Positions 25,043 to 34,162 are shown, numbered from the stretch's first letter. The stretch is DNA of 64,000 nucleotides from Bosea sp. 29B (GCF_902506165.1 NZ_LR733817.1:1472255-1536254), one strand, 5' to 3'. Translations and numbers: made by a program. The notes: generated from the sequence alone by a model not told the origin.

Positions 25043-25795
25043 ATGCCGCGCCCAGCGATCGTCAGGCGGGCGCTGATCGCCGCCCTGCTCGTGCTCGCCT
25101 CGCGGCCCGTCAATGCCCAGCCGCTGCCTGCAGGCTTCGTGCGGCTGCGCGACCTCGCGCCGACGATCGCGCAGGACGTCCGCTATGCGACGCCGTTCAA
25201 TTTCACCGGCGCGGTCGTGCCCGGCTATGGCCGGGGCGAATGCGTGCTGACGCGCGAGGCGGCGAACGCGCTGATCCGCGTCGAGCAGCGGCTCGCTCAG
25301 CAGGGCTATGGCTTGAAGCTGTTCGACTGCTACCGGCCCGCCCGAGCCGTCTCCGCCTTCAATAACTGGGTGAAGCGGCCGGGCGCCACCGATCTCGGCC
25401 GCATCTTCCACCCCGGCATCGCCAGGAGCGATCTCGTCGCCAAGGGCTACATCGCCGGAAATTCCAGCCATTCGCGCGGCTCCACCGTCGATGTCGGCCT
25501 CATCCGCGCCGGCGAAGCGCCCTTGCCGACCCCCGAGAATGCCGGCCCCTGCGACGGCGCCCAGGCCAGTCGCCCGCACGAGACCAGCCTCGATCTCGGC
25601 ACGAGCTTCGACTGCTTCTCGGAAAAAAGCGCGCTCCGCCATCCCGGCGTCACAGCTGAGGCCCGCCGCAATCGCGAAATCCTCGCCACAGCGATGAGCG
25701 CCGAGGGCTTTCGCGGCTACAGCAAGGAATGGTGGCACTTCACGCTGGCAAAGGAGCCTTTTCCGAAGACACCCTTCGATTTCGCAATCGAATGA
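25043..25795 (+). CDS. D-alanyl-D-alanine dipeptidase (M15D, VanX/DdpX-like), secreted
   Basis: A 250-aa zinc dipeptidase with an N-terminal signal peptide ending VNAQ (about residues 1-26). Conserved features: YRP with R99, the SxHxxGxxxD zinc motif SSHSRGSTVD (H143, D150), and EWWHF near 230 with the catalytic glutamate and third ligand histidine. It would cleave D-Ala-D-Ala in the periplasm, most likely for peptidoglycan turnover; a vancomycin-resistance role is not indicated because no vanHA-type genes are present. It sits 8 bp after motB. Confidence 0.85.
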   Translation: MPRPAIVRRALIAALLVLASRPVNAQPLPAGFVRLRDLAPTIAQDVRYATPFNFTGAVVPGYGRGECVLTREAANALIRVEQRLAQQGYGLKLFDCYRPARAVSAFNNWVKRPGATDLGRIFHPGIARSDLVAKGYIAGNSSHSRGSTVDVGLIRAGEAPLPTPENAGPCDGAQASRPHETSLDLGTSFDCFSEKSALRHPGVTAEARRNREILATAMSAEGFRGYSKEWWHFTLAKEPFPKTPFDFAIE

Positions 25796-25814
25796 CGACG
25801 CCAGCCGCGCCTGC

Positions 25815-26342
25815 TCAGGGCGCGACCACCAGCGCCCAGTAGACCTGGTATTTCGAGCCCGGCGCATAGGCCGAGGCGATGCCCATGCGCGTCGCGTTCG
25901 GCGCCTTCATCACCCGGTCGTGCTGCGGCGAGTCGCGCCAGCCGGAGAAGGCCTCGGCCAGGCGACGATAGCCGGCCGAGAGATTGGCCTCGGCGCCCGG
26001 CTGCCCGGTCCGCGCCAGCCGGGCCTTCACCGCCTCGGCCTGGGCCGGCTTGTCGGCGGCGGCCATGGCGGCCGCCTCCTGCTCGGCTGCCCGCATCAGC
26101 TCCGGATCGAGCTTCAGCGTTCCGAGGCCGGCATTGAGCCGATAGGCCGAGATGGTCGCGCGTGCCGCCTCGGCATCGACCCTGGCCGAGGGCGAGCCCA
26201 GATCGCGATAGAAGGCGGGCTGGGTCCGGACCGGCTCGGTGCAGCCGGCAAGGTTCAATAGTGAGAGCGCGGCCGCGAGCGCGGCGGGACAGCTCATCGA
26301 CCGCAGCCGCTGGCGCGCGGTGGGAGCGGAGGTAAGGCGCAT
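25815..26342 (-). CDS. CAP-domain (SCP/PR-1) lipoprotein
   Basis: A 175-aa predicted lipoprotein. The signal sequence ends in a lipobox-like LNLAGC. The mature part matches a compact CAP/SCP domain: ISAYRLNAGLGTLKLDPELMRAAEQEA and SGWRDSPQHDRVM with the metal-site-like histidine, ending in VYWALVVAP. CAP proteins in bacteria are secreted or envelope proteins of mostly unknown activity. The start at 26342 has AAGGA 8 nt upstream and is 4 bp after the mechanosensitive channel stop, so the two form an operon. Confidence 0.78.
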   Translation of the reverse strand: MRLTSAPTARQRLRSMSCPAALAAALSLLNLAGCTEPVRTQPAFYRDLGSPSARVDAEAARATISAYRLNAGLGTLKLDPELMRAAEQEAAAMAAADKPAQAEAVKARLARTGQPGAEANLSAGYRRLAEAFSGWRDSPQHDRVMKAPNATRMGIASAYAPGSKYQVYWALVVAP

Positions 26343-26346
26343 CGCA

Positions 26347-28938
26347 TCAGTCCTTGGTCTCGTCCTTGCCGCCATTCGCGGCCGGTTCAGGTTTGGCGGG
26401 CGGTGGCAGCGTTTCCTCCGGCTCCGCCTCGGCTTCGGGCTCCGGGCCCGAGCGCTTGACGGTGACGCGTCCGCCTGCCGGCTTGGCGCGGCGGCCGACC
26501 TCCTTCGACACGGCGGCGGCGATCTCACCGAGCGAGTGCTCGACCCCCTCCAGCCCCTTGACGGTGAGCTCGGTCGGGACCGGAGTCTCCAGCTCGCTCA
26601 GACGCCTGTGGATGACATAGTTGAGGTCGCTGGTGACGCGCCCGACGATGTCGACATCGCCGACCACACAGATCAGGTCGAAATCCATCGTCGTCGTGCC
26701 GAGCTTCTTGAACAGCACGGCCGGGCCCGGCTTCTTCAGCACGTCGCCATGCGCTTCGCCGGCCTCGACCAGCATGGTGCGGACCTCGGTCGGATTGAGC
26801 CGGCGCGGCACGCTGATCGAGATCAGCACCCTGCCGGTCCGGTCGGAGCGGACGCGGTTGCGCACCACGCCCGAGACCAGGTTCGAGTTCGGCACGATCA
26901 CCGAGGAGCGGTCGAAGGTCTCGATCTCGGTCGAGCGGACATTGATGCGCTTGACGATGCCCTCGGCGTCGCCGACCAGCACCTGGTCGCCGACCCGGAT
27001 CGGCCGCTCCCAGAGCAGGATCAGCCCCGAGACGAAGTTCGACACCACTGACTGCAGGCCGAAACCGATACCGACCGAGAGCGCCGAGGCGACGAGGGTG
27101 AGCCGCTCCAGGCTGAGGCCCAGCGAGGAGAAGCCGATCGCGGCGGCGCCCGCATAGCCGACATAGCCGGCTGCGGTGGTGATCGAGTTGCGCAAGCCGG
27201 TGTCGAGCGAGGTCGTCGGCAGGAACTTGCCGTCGAGCCAGCCCTGCAGCGAGCGCGTCGCCGCCAGCCCGAGCGCGAAGAGCAGGATCGCCACGACGAT
27301 CGAGGACAGCGAGACCGTGACCCCGCCGACCTGGAAGCCGAAGAAAGCGGCCCGCAGCGACGTCGTCAGATCCGTCGATTCCAGGCCCCAGGGCGCCAGC
27401 GCCAGCATGATCGTGACGACGATCAGCACGATCTTGAGGACGCCCGAGAGTACGACGGCAATCTTCTGCAGCGTCGCCGCGCGCAAGCCGATCCCCGCCC
27501 GCAGCGTCAGCGCGAAGCGGCCGTCGCCGGTGAGTTGGCTGAGAATGCCGAGGTCGATCAGCTGCATCAGCAGCACGAAGACGGCTGCGAGGATGCCGAG
27601 CCAGATCACCTGCTCGGTCAGGAAGGTCGCCAGCACGACATAGCCGAACAGGAGCGCCAGGATGATCCCTATGCCAACGATCCAGCCAAGGATGCGCACC
27701 GGACCGAGGCTGGCGCCATCGACCGGCACATAAGGACCAAGGCACGCTTCCTGCTCGATCTCCTGATTGTCGCGCAAGCGATAGAGCCCGGCGATCAGAA
27801 TCACCGCGAAGACGGTGGCGACGATGCCGCGCACGATGATCGACAGGGTGAGGCCAGCGGCGATCGCCTGCAGCCAGGCCTCCAGCACCTTGCCGATCGC
27901 CATGACGATCGCGAGCGAGCCGGCGAGGCGGGTCACGGTCTTCGCGGTCGACTCCATCACGCTGGCGAGGCGACGCTGCGGCTCGCCGGGAGCGAACAGC
28001 GCATCGACCAGCGCCTGGACGAAGGCGAACAGAGCGAGCCCGAAAACCGCAGCAAGGATCACCGGCTGGATTCGCGGCGGCAGCAGGCCGGCGGTGTTCA
28101 GGCCGGCATAGATCAGCCAGCTCGCCAGCGCCGGCGGCGCCGTCCGCGCGACGATGCGGATGAGCGCCCCATAGAGGATGTGGCGATCGCTGGAATCGAC
28201 GCTCGCCGCCAGCCGTGCCGTCAGCCGCGGCATATAGCGAGCGCGTGCGACATAGAGCGCGATCGCACCGAGGAAGGAGAGAGCGACCAGGACACCGCGC
28301 GGGCTGAACAGCGCCGAGGTGAAGACCGAGAGCCAGTCGCCGAAGATGAATTGCGAGGCGCGCAAATCGGACGGGAAGGCCGTCAGCGTCGTCGACCAGA
28401 CCTCCGGATTGAGGATCGACGGGCCGGCCGCGAACAGAGCCTTGGCGAAACGGTCGCGCCTGAGGTCGCCGATCGAGCTTTGCAATTGCTCGGCCTGGAG
28501 CAGCGTCGCGCGCCCGATCTTCAGGGTCTCGTCCGCCTCGCCGAAGGTCTTGGTGCGGGTCTCACGCTCGCGCGCTACATCCGGCGTCTCGGGCGGCGCA
28601 TTGGCGTCGGGCTTGGCTCCGAGTTGGTCGAGCCTGAGCTTGGCCTGCTCGGTGCGCGGCGCCTGCTCGTCGGTGAGAATGCGCAGCTGGTCGAGCAAGG
28701 GCTGCAGGCGCAATCGCTGGCGCTGCAACTCATTGTCCGAGACATTCGGATTGGCGAGCGAACCCTCGATCTGGGTGAGCTCGCCGCGGATCGAGTCCAG
28801 GCGGGCGCGCGGGCTTGTCGTATTGTCGGCAGTCTGCGCCAGCGCCACCAGCGGCACGACGAGCAGCATCAGCGCGAACAGCAGCAGTCTGCCGCCAGAG
28901 CGGCGCAAGGCTCGGTCGAGGCCGGAAATCATCGACAT
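26347..28938 (-). CDS. Large MscS-family mechanosensitive channel with DUF3772 N-terminal domain
   Basis: An 863-aa inner-membrane protein. A signal sequence (about 1-35) and a helical periplasmic DUF3772-type domain (about 40-170) precede roughly ten membrane segments. A C-terminal MscS domain follows: the pore helix region LERLTLVASALSVGIGFGLQSVVSNFVSGLILLWERPIRVGDQV, then the beta and alpha/beta cytoplasmic parts. The last 70 residues are a charged Pro/Glu/Lys tail. It would release solutes during hypo-osmotic shock. The start at 28938 is chosen for CAGGA 6 nt upstream. It is co-transcribed with the CAP lipoprotein gene. Confidence 0.88.
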   Translation of the reverse strand: MSMISGLDRALRRSGGRLLLFALMLLVVPLVALAQTADNTTSPRARLDSIRGELTQIEGSLANPNVSDNELQRQRLRLQPLLDQLRILTDEQAPRTEQAKLRLDQLGAKPDANAPPETPDVARERETRTKTFGEADETLKIGRATLLQAEQLQSSIGDLRRDRFAKALFAAGPSILNPEVWSTTLTAFPSDLRASQFIFGDWLSVFTSALFSPRGVLVALSFLGAIALYVARARYMPRLTARLAASVDSSDRHILYGALIRIVARTAPPALASWLIYAGLNTAGLLPPRIQPVILAAVFGLALFAFVQALVDALFAPGEPQRRLASVMESTAKTVTRLAGSLAIVMAIGKVLEAWLQAIAAGLTLSIIVRGIVATVFAVILIAGLYRLRDNQEIEQEACLGPYVPVDGASLGPVRILGWIVGIGIILALLFGYVVLATFLTEQVIWLGILAAVFVLLMQLIDLGILSQLTGDGRFALTLRAGIGLRAATLQKIAVVLSGVLKIVLIVVTIMLALAPWGLESTDLTTSLRAAFFGFQVGGVTVSLSSIVVAILLFALGLAATRSLQGWLDGKFLPTTSLDTGLRNSITTAAGYVGYAGAAAIGFSSLGLSLERLTLVASALSVGIGFGLQSVVSNFVSGLILLWERPIRVGDQVLVGDAEGIVKRINVRSTEIETFDRSSVIVPNSNLVSGVVRNRVRSDRTGRVLISISVPRRLNPTEVRTMLVEAGEAHGDVLKKPGPAVLFKKLGTTTMDFDLICVVGDVDIVGRVTSDLNYVIHRRLSELETPVPTELTVKGLEGVEHSLGEIAAAVSKEVGRRAKPAGGRVTVKRSGPEPEAEAEPEETLPPPAKPEPAANGGKDETKD

Positions 28939-29374
28939 TGCGGTCCTGCCGGGCTGATTCGCTTGGTCGCGCAGCCTCGCCATTGCCGCGGGACGAAAGC
29001 AAGCATCTCCGACGAAACGCCGCCGCGGCCGGGTTCAGGGCTCCGCAGCCCCACCGGGCAAAGATCGTATGAAGGCATCACATTCCTGTGAGAGAGCATC
29101 GAGGCAGGCACAGTCAGGGCTGCGTGTCTGCGACAGAAAACCGGACAGCATCATGGCAGCGCCGAAGAAAGCCGCCTGGATCGCCATGAGCGCACGCTAA
29201 AACGATTCAACGCGACCGTGATCGCAGGTGAGCACGCAACCTCTGGCGGCAGCCGCGCTTCTGGGCTTGAATTCTTCCAAGGAACATCCCGGCCGCTGAA
29301 TGGCCGGCTCGTGCAGAACGGCGAGGCGCGCTGGCTCTCTCGCCGACCTTGGGATCGAAACCGGGAGGTTTACG
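28939..29374. other. 436-bp intergenic region before the molybdenum hydroxylase operon
   Basis: It lies between divergent genes and must hold both promoters. A perfect 6-bp stem CCGGCC/GGCCGG with a 7-nt loop is at 29289-29307. A 15-codon ATG frame at about 29154 is the only small ORF noticed and has no convincing ribosome site. No tRNA, terminator or repeat-family copy was seen. Confidence 0.5.
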
Positions 29375-29842
29375 GTGGCTAAGCTGAGCATCAATGGCAA
29401 GACGATTGAGGTTGCAGTCGAGGACGACACGCCTCTGCTCTGGGTGATCCGCGAGCAGATTGGCCTCACCGGCACGAAATATGGCTGCGGCATCGCCCAA
29501 TGCGGGGCCTGCACCGTGCATATCGACGGCGTCGCCACCCGCTCCTGCTCAATGCCGGTGAGCGCCCTCACCGCCGAGCAGAAGATCGTCACCATCGAGG
29601 GGCTCTCGCCCGACGGCAACCATCCGATCCAGAAGGCCTGGATCGAACACGACGTGCCGCAATGCGGTTTCTGCCAGAGCGGCATGATCATGGCCGCGGC
29701 AGCTCTGCTGCAATCCAATCCCAAGCCGAGCGATGCCGACATCGCCTCCGAGATCACCAATATCTGCCGCTGCGGCACCTATAACCGCGTCAAGGCTGCC
29801 ATCAAGGACGTCGCCGCCGGCGGCCAGATGAATCGCGGCTGA
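29375..29842 (+). CDS. Molybdenum hydroxylase small subunit, 2x[2Fe-2S] (IorA-like)
   Basis: A 155-aa electron-transfer subunit of a xanthine-oxidase-family enzyme. The plant-type [2Fe-2S] cluster is held by C38, C43, C46 and C58 (CGIAQCGAC). The second cluster is held by C97, C100, C131 and C133 (CGFC and CRC). The start is GTG at 29375 with GGGAGG 7 nt upstream. It pairs with the large subunit 79 bp downstream. There is no FAD subunit gene, as in IorAB-type enzymes that pass electrons to cytochromes rather than to NAD or O2. The substrate is unknown. Confidence 0.9.
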   Translation: MAKLSINGKTIEVAVEDDTPLLWVIREQIGLTGTKYGCGIAQCGACTVHIDGVATRSCSMPVSALTAEQKIVTIEGLSPDGNHPIQKAWIEHDVPQCGFCQSGMIMAAAALLQSNPKPSDADIASEITNICRCGTYNRVKAAIKDVAAGGQMNRG

Positions 29843-29921
29843 TCTGACCTCGCCCATTTCCCTGCGCACGGCTCGAGCGCCACAGCCTCGCCGCAGCGCC
29901 ATCCGCAATCAGGAGGACGCC

Positions 29922-32111
29922 ATGAGTCTAGCCTCTGTGATCGACACCAAGCTCTCCCGCCGCAGCCTGCTGAAAGGCTCGGCCGCAGCCGCCGGCGCCT
30001 TCAGCTTCGGCTTTGCCATCCCCTTCTCCGAGGAAGCACAGGCGCAAGGCGCGGTGCCGGAAGTCAACGCCTGGGTCGTGATCCATCCCGACGACAAGGT
30101 GGTGATCCGCATTGCCCGTTCCGAAATGGGCCAGGGCACGCTGACCGGCCTCGCCCAGCTCGTCGCCGAGGAACTCGACTGCGACTGGGCCAAGGTCACG
30201 ACCGAATACCCGACACCCGGCCAGAACCTCGCCCGCAACCGCGTCTGGGGCAATTTCTCGACCGGCGGCAGCCGCGGCATCCGCGAATCCCATGAATATG
30301 TCCGCAAAGGCGGCGCCGCCGCGCGGATGATGCTGGTCCAGGCAGCCGCCGATGGCTGGAAGGTACCGGCCGCCGAGTGCAGCGCCCTCAAGGGCGTGAT
30401 CACCCATAAGGGCTCAGGCCGCTCGATCCGCTATGGCGAGGTCGCCGCTGCGGCGGTGAAGCTCCAGCCCCCGTCCGATATCCCGCTCAAGGACCCGAAG
30501 GACTGGACCATTGCCGGCAAGCCGCTGAAGCGGCTCGACACCGCCGACAAGACCACCGGCAAAAAGATCTACGGCATGGACTTCAAGCTACCGGGGATGC
30601 TGAACGCCGCGATCAAGGACTGTCCGGTCTTCGGCGGCAAGGTGAAGAGCTTCGACGCCGCCAAGATCAAGGACATGCCGGGCGTCAAGCACGTCCTGCC
30701 GGTCGGCGACAGCGCGGTCGCCGTCGTCGCCGACAGCTGGTGGCGCGCCAAGACCGCGCTCGATGCGCTGCCGATCACCTGGGATGAGGGCGAGCACGCC
30801 AAGGTCTCCAGCGAGAGCATCGCCGCCTGGCTGAAGGAAGGGCTCGACGCTCCGCAAGCCGCGGTCGGCAACCAGAACGGCGACGTCAAAAGCGCCATCG
30901 CCAACGCCGCCCGCGTCATCGAGCAGGTCTATTCCTACCCGTTCCAGAACCATGCCTGCATGGAGGTGATGAACGCGACCGCGCTCTACACCCCGGAGCG
31001 CTGCGAGGTCTGGACGCCGACGCAGAACGGCGAGGCGGCGCTGGCCGCGACCGCCGAAGCGTCCGGCCTGCCGCTGGCCAAATGCGAGGCGTACAAGATC
31101 GATCTCGGCGGCGGCTTCGGCCGGCGCGGCGCCGTCCATGACTGGGTCCGCCAGGTCGTCGCCATCGCCAAGCAGATTCCCGGCATGCCGGTGAAGCTGA
31201 TCTGGTCACGCGAGGAGGACATGCTGCACGGGCGCTTCCACCCGATCACGCAGTGCAAGCTCACCGGCGCGCTCGACAAGGACGGCAACCTGACCGGCCT
31301 GCACCTGCGCATCTCCGGCCAGTCGATCGTCGCCGGCATCTTCCCGCAGAACATCCAGAACGGGCGCGACCCCGCGGTGTTCCAGGGCCTCAACCCGCCG
31401 GGGCCAGAGGCCTCGATCGGCTATGGCGTGCCGAACCTGCTGATCGATCACGCCATGCGCAACCCGCATGTGCCGCCGGGCTTCTGGCGTGGGGTCAACC
31501 TCAACCAGAACACCATCTATCTCGAATGTTTCATCGACGAGCTCGCCCATGCCGCCGGCAAGGACCCGCTCGAATTCCGCCGCGCGCTGATGAAGAGCCA
31601 CCCCAAGCACCTCGCCGTGCTCAACGCCGTCGCCGAGAAAGCCGGCTGGGGGACCAAGGCTCCCGATGGCGTCTATCGCGGCATTTGCCAGACCATGGGC
31701 TTCGGCTCCTATGTCGCGGCCGTCGCCGAGGTCTCGGTTGCCGCCGACGGCAAGCTCAAGATCCACAAGATCACCGCCGCGACCGATCCCGGCCACGCCG
31801 TCAACCCGGCGCAGATCGAGCGCCAGGTCGAGGGTTCCTTCGTCTACGGGCTCTCGGCCGCGCTCTTCGGCGAGTGCACGGTCAAGGATGGCCGCATGGT
31901 CGAGGAGAATTTCGACACCTATCCGGTGGTGCGCATGGAGGACATGCCGGCGGTCGAGACGATCATCGTGCCGTCCGGCGGCTTCTGGGGCGGCGTCGGC
32001 GAGCCGACCATCGCGGTGGCGGCGCCGGCAGTGCTGAACGCGATCTTCGCCGCCACCGGCAAGCGCGTGCGCAACCTGCCGCTCAAGAACACGGATTTGC
32101 GCAAGGCGTGA
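29922..32111 (+). CDS. Molybdenum hydroxylase large subunit (IorB-like, xanthine dehydrogenase family)
   Basis: A 729-aa molybdopterin-binding subunit. It has an N-terminal twin-arginine signal (SRRSLLKGSAAAAGAF), indicating export as a folded periplasmic enzyme. Pterin-binding stretches include SEMGQGTLTG, GGGFGRRGAVHDW and FWRGVNLNQN. The catalytic glutamate is in GVGEP at about residue 694. Length and arrangement match isoquinoline 1-oxidoreductase beta and related aldehyde dehydrogenases. Its last codon overlaps the soxX start (GTGA). The substrate cannot be deduced; an aldehyde or N-heterocycle is usual for the family. Confidence 0.9.
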   Translation: MSLASVIDTKLSRRSLLKGSAAAAGAFSFGFAIPFSEEAQAQGAVPEVNAWVVIHPDDKVVIRIARSEMGQGTLTGLAQLVAEELDCDWAKVTTEYPTPGQNLARNRVWGNFSTGGSRGIRESHEYVRKGGAAARMMLVQAAADGWKVPAAECSALKGVITHKGSGRSIRYGEVAAAAVKLQPPSDIPLKDPKDWTIAGKPLKRLDTADKTTGKKIYGMDFKLPGMLNAAIKDCPVFGGKVKSFDAAKIKDMPGVKHVLPVGDSAVAVVADSWWRAKTALDALPITWDEGEHAKVSSESIAAWLKEGLDAPQAAVGNQNGDVKSAIANAARVIEQVYSYPFQNHACMEVMNATALYTPERCEVWTPTQNGEAALAATAEASGLPLAKCEAYKIDLGGGFGRRGAVHDWVRQVVAIAKQIPGMPVKLIWSREEDMLHGRFHPITQCKLTGALDKDGNLTGLHLRISGQSIVAGIFPQNIQNGRDPAVFQGLNPPGPEASIGYGVPNLLIDHAMRNPHVPPGFWRGVNLNQNTIYLECFIDELAHAAGKDPLEFRRALMKSHPKHLAVLNAVAEKAGWGTKAPDGVYRGICQTMGFGSYVAAVAEVSVAADGKLKIHKITAATDPGHAVNPAQIERQVEGSFVYGLSAALFGECTVKDGRMVEENFDTYPVVRMEDMPAVETIIVPSGGFWGGVGEPTIAVAAPAVLNAIFAATGKRVRNLPLKNTDLRKA

Positions 32112-32554
32112 GGCTTGCCGCTATCCGGACCGCGCTGGTCGTGCTGGCGCTCGCGAGCGCGCCAGCAGCGGCGCTCGAAGCCTACACCGTCGTCGGCGAC
32201 GCGATTCCCGCGCCGCTCGGCGACAAGATCGGCGATATCAAGCGCGGGCGGGCACTGGTGCTCGACCGTACCCAGGGCAACTGCCTGATCTGCCACCATG
32301 TGCCGGAGCCGAACGAGCCCTTCCAGGGCACGATCGGCCCGGACCTCGCCGGTGTCGCCACAAGGCTAGATGCGGGACAGCTGCGCCTGCGCCTCGTCGA
32401 TGCCAGCCTGCTCAATCCGCAGACGGTGATGCCGCCCTATTTTCGTAACCAAGGATTGCGAGACGTTGCCCCGGCCTTTCGCGATCGGCCGGCGCTGACC
32501 GCCCAGGAGATCGAGGATGTCGTCACCTATCTCGCCAGCCTGCGCACGCCCTGA
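32108..32554 (+). CDS. soxX: Sulfur-oxidation cytochrome c SoxX (monoheme)
   Basis: A 148-aa periplasmic cytochrome c. Signal peptide about 1-22 (ending PAAAL), heme motif CLICH at 59-63, and a later methionine in TVMPPYF that fits the axial ligand. The sequence GDIKRGRALVLDRTQGNCLICHH and IGPDLAGVATR is the SoxX pattern. In the Sox system SoxAX joins thiosulfate to SoxY. The GTG start overlaps the stop of the molybdenum hydroxylase gene, so this cytochrome is made in step with it and could also be its electron acceptor (inference). Confidence 0.85.
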   Translation: MRLAAIRTALVVLALASAPAAALEAYTVVGDAIPAPLGDKIGDIKRGRALVLDRTQGNCLICHHVPEPNEPFQGTIGPDLAGVATRLDAGQLRLRLVDASLLNPQTVMPPYFRNQGLRDVAPAFRDRPALTAQEIEDVVTYLASLRTP

Positions 32555-33011
32555 ACCGGCGCTCTCGCGCCGCGAGATCATGGCGGCCGGCGCTGCCGGC
32601 TTCGCGCTTGTCGTCTTGCCGGCATCAACTCACGCAGCCGCGCCACCGGCGCTCGCCGAGCTGATCGCGCGCGTGACCGAAGGCGCGGTGCCGGAGCGCA
32701 GCAAGATCACCTTCGACATCCCCCAACTGGTCGAGAACGGCAATTCCGTCGATGTCGCGATCCTGGTTGAGTCTCCCATGACGGAGGCCGACCATGTCCG
32801 CTGGATCCATGTCATCGCAGAGAAGAACCCGTTTCCCGACGTCGCCCGCTTCCACCTCACCCCGCGCAGCGGCCGGGCCGATATCCGCGCCACCTTGCGC
32901 CTCGCCACCTCGCAGAAGGTCGCAGTCGTCGCGGCGCTGAGCGGTGGCAGCTATGTCATGGCCGATGCCGACATCGTGGTGACGCTCAGCGCCTGCATCG
33001 ACGGAGGCTGA
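32517..33011 (+). CDS. soxY: Sulfur carrier SoxY with variant C-terminus
   Basis: A 164-aa carrier subunit. The start at 32517 overlaps soxX by 38 bp; it is chosen because GGAG precedes it and because it includes the twin-arginine signal LSRREIMAAGAAGFAL. The body matches SoxY (ITFDIPQLVENGNSVDVAI, VRWIHVIAEKNPFPDVARFH). Standard SoxY ends GGCGG, where the cysteine on a flexible arm carries the sulfur. Here the end is SACIDGG, with C160 five residues from the end instead of three. The cysteine is kept but the arm differs. Confidence 0.82.
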   Translation: MSSPISPACARPEPALSRREIMAAGAAGFALVVLPASTHAAAPPALAELIARVTEGAVPERSKITFDIPQLVENGNSVDVAILVESPMTEADHVRWIHVIAEKNPFPDVARFHLTPRSGRADIRATLRLATSQKVAVVAALSGGSYVMADADIVVTLSACIDGG

Positions 33012-33015
33012 CCCG

Positions 33016-33342
33016 ATGGCATCGTTCAACGCCCGCATCACCATGCCGGCAGAGGCCAAGGCCGGCGAGATCGTCGAGATCCGGGTGCTCGTCCGCCATC
33101 CGATGGATCGGGGCGGCCAGGTCGATTCCGAGGGCCGCATCGTGCCGCGCAAGATCCTCAACCGGCTGACCGTGACCTATGCCGGCGAACCAGTGTTCCG
33201 CTACGACATGCACACCGGCGTCTCCGCCAACCCCTTCGTCAGCTTCACCACCCGCGCTGTCGAGACCGGCGACCTCTTGTTCGAATGGCGCGAGGATGGC
33301 GGGGCGACCTTCACCCGCACCGCCCGTCTCGTCGTGACATGA
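33016..33342 (+). CDS. soxZ: Sulfur carrier partner SoxZ
   Basis: A 108-aa beta-sandwich protein that forms the SoxYZ heterodimer with the preceding gene product. Family landmarks are ARITMPAEAKAGEIVEIRVLVRHPMDRG and the C-terminal SFTTRAVETGDLLFEWREDGG. There is no signal peptide of its own, as usual: it is exported bound to the Tat substrate SoxY. It follows soxY by 4 bp, and its stop overlaps the soxA start (ATGA). Confidence 0.9.
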   Translation: MASFNARITMPAEAKAGEIVEIRVLVRHPMDRGGQVDSEGRIVPRKILNRLTVTYAGEPVFRYDMHTGVSANPFVSFTTRAVETGDLLFEWREDGGATFTRTARLVVT

Positions 33343-34100
33343 GGACCACCGGCCGCGCGCTTGCGGCAACCCTGCTCGTGCTGGCGAGCGCCGCGGCGGC
33401 CGACGAGATCAAACCGGGCAGCGCCTTCCTCTCGCCGCAGATGCAGCGTCAGCAGGAGGACGAGGCCCGCAACCCCGGCTGGCTCTGGGTCGAGCAGGGC
33501 GAGGAACTGTTCAGCCGCCGTGACGGCGCGGCCCCAGCCTGCGCTTCGTGCCACACCGATTCCAAACAGAGCCTGCGCGGAGCAGCAGCCCGCTACCCGC
33601 AGGTCGACGCCGCGAGCGGCAAGCTGATCAATCTGGAGGGCCGCATCGAGCAGTGCCGGGCCGACCGGCAGAAGCAGCCTGCCTTCGGCTATGAGAGCCA
33701 GGAACTGCTCGGCCTCACCGCCTATGTCGCCTCGCTCTCGAAGGGCGTGCCGCTGGCGGCCTCGGGGGAGGGCGCGGCCAAGCCCTTCTACGAAGCCGGC
33801 AAGTCCTTCTATGAGCGCCGGCAGGGCCAGCTCAATCTCGCTTGCACGCAGTGCCATGACGGCCTCGTCGGCCAGAAGTTGCGCGGCGACACGATCAGCT
33901 ACGGCATCGGCACCGGCTATCCGGCCTACCGGCTTGAATGGAACGGCCTCGGCTCGCTGCACCGGCGGCTGCGCGCCTGCTCGCTCGGCGTCAGGGCGAC
34001 GCAGTTCGACTACGGCTCCGACGAATACCTCTCCCTCGAGCTCTATCTCGCGGTGCGGGCCAAGGGACTCGCACTGGAGGCACCAGGTCTGCGGCGATAG
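33339..34100 (+). CDS. soxA: Sulfur-oxidation cytochrome SoxA (diheme)
   Basis: A 253-aa periplasmic cytochrome. Signal peptide about 1-21. Two heme motifs, CASCH (68-72) and CTQCH (169-173), make this the diheme form. C214 in RRLRACSLGVRA is the conserved cysteine that ligates the active-site heme and becomes a persulfide. It would form SoxAX with the product of soxX. Genes are overlapped throughout soxX-Y-Z-A. No soxB or soxCD is in the window, so the local set cannot complete thiosulfate oxidation by itself. Confidence 0.9.
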   Translation: MRTTGRALAATLLVLASAAAADEIKPGSAFLSPQMQRQQEDEARNPGWLWVEQGEELFSRRDGAAPACASCHTDSKQSLRGAAARYPQVDAASGKLINLEGRIEQCRADRQKQPAFGYESQELLGLTAYVASLSKGVPLAASGEGAAKPFYEAGKSFYERRQGQLNLACTQCHDGLVGQKLRGDTISYGIGTGYPAYRLEWNGLGSLHRRLRACSLGVRATQFDYGSDEYLSLELYLAVRAKGLALEAPGLRR

Positions 34101-34162
34101 GCCTTGTTGGCGGCCGCGCGAGCCGTCACGATCCCGGCACAGTCCTGTCGGAGACGTCATGG

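Noticed and set aside
25043..25795. VanX-like gene as a vancomycin-resistance marker
   Set aside because: No vanH, vanA or regulator genes are nearby. Single secreted dipeptidases of this type are common in cell-wall turnover.
29154..29201. 15-codon ATG frame in the gap before the molybdenum hydroxylase
   Set aside because: Too short, no ribosome site and no sign of selection visible.
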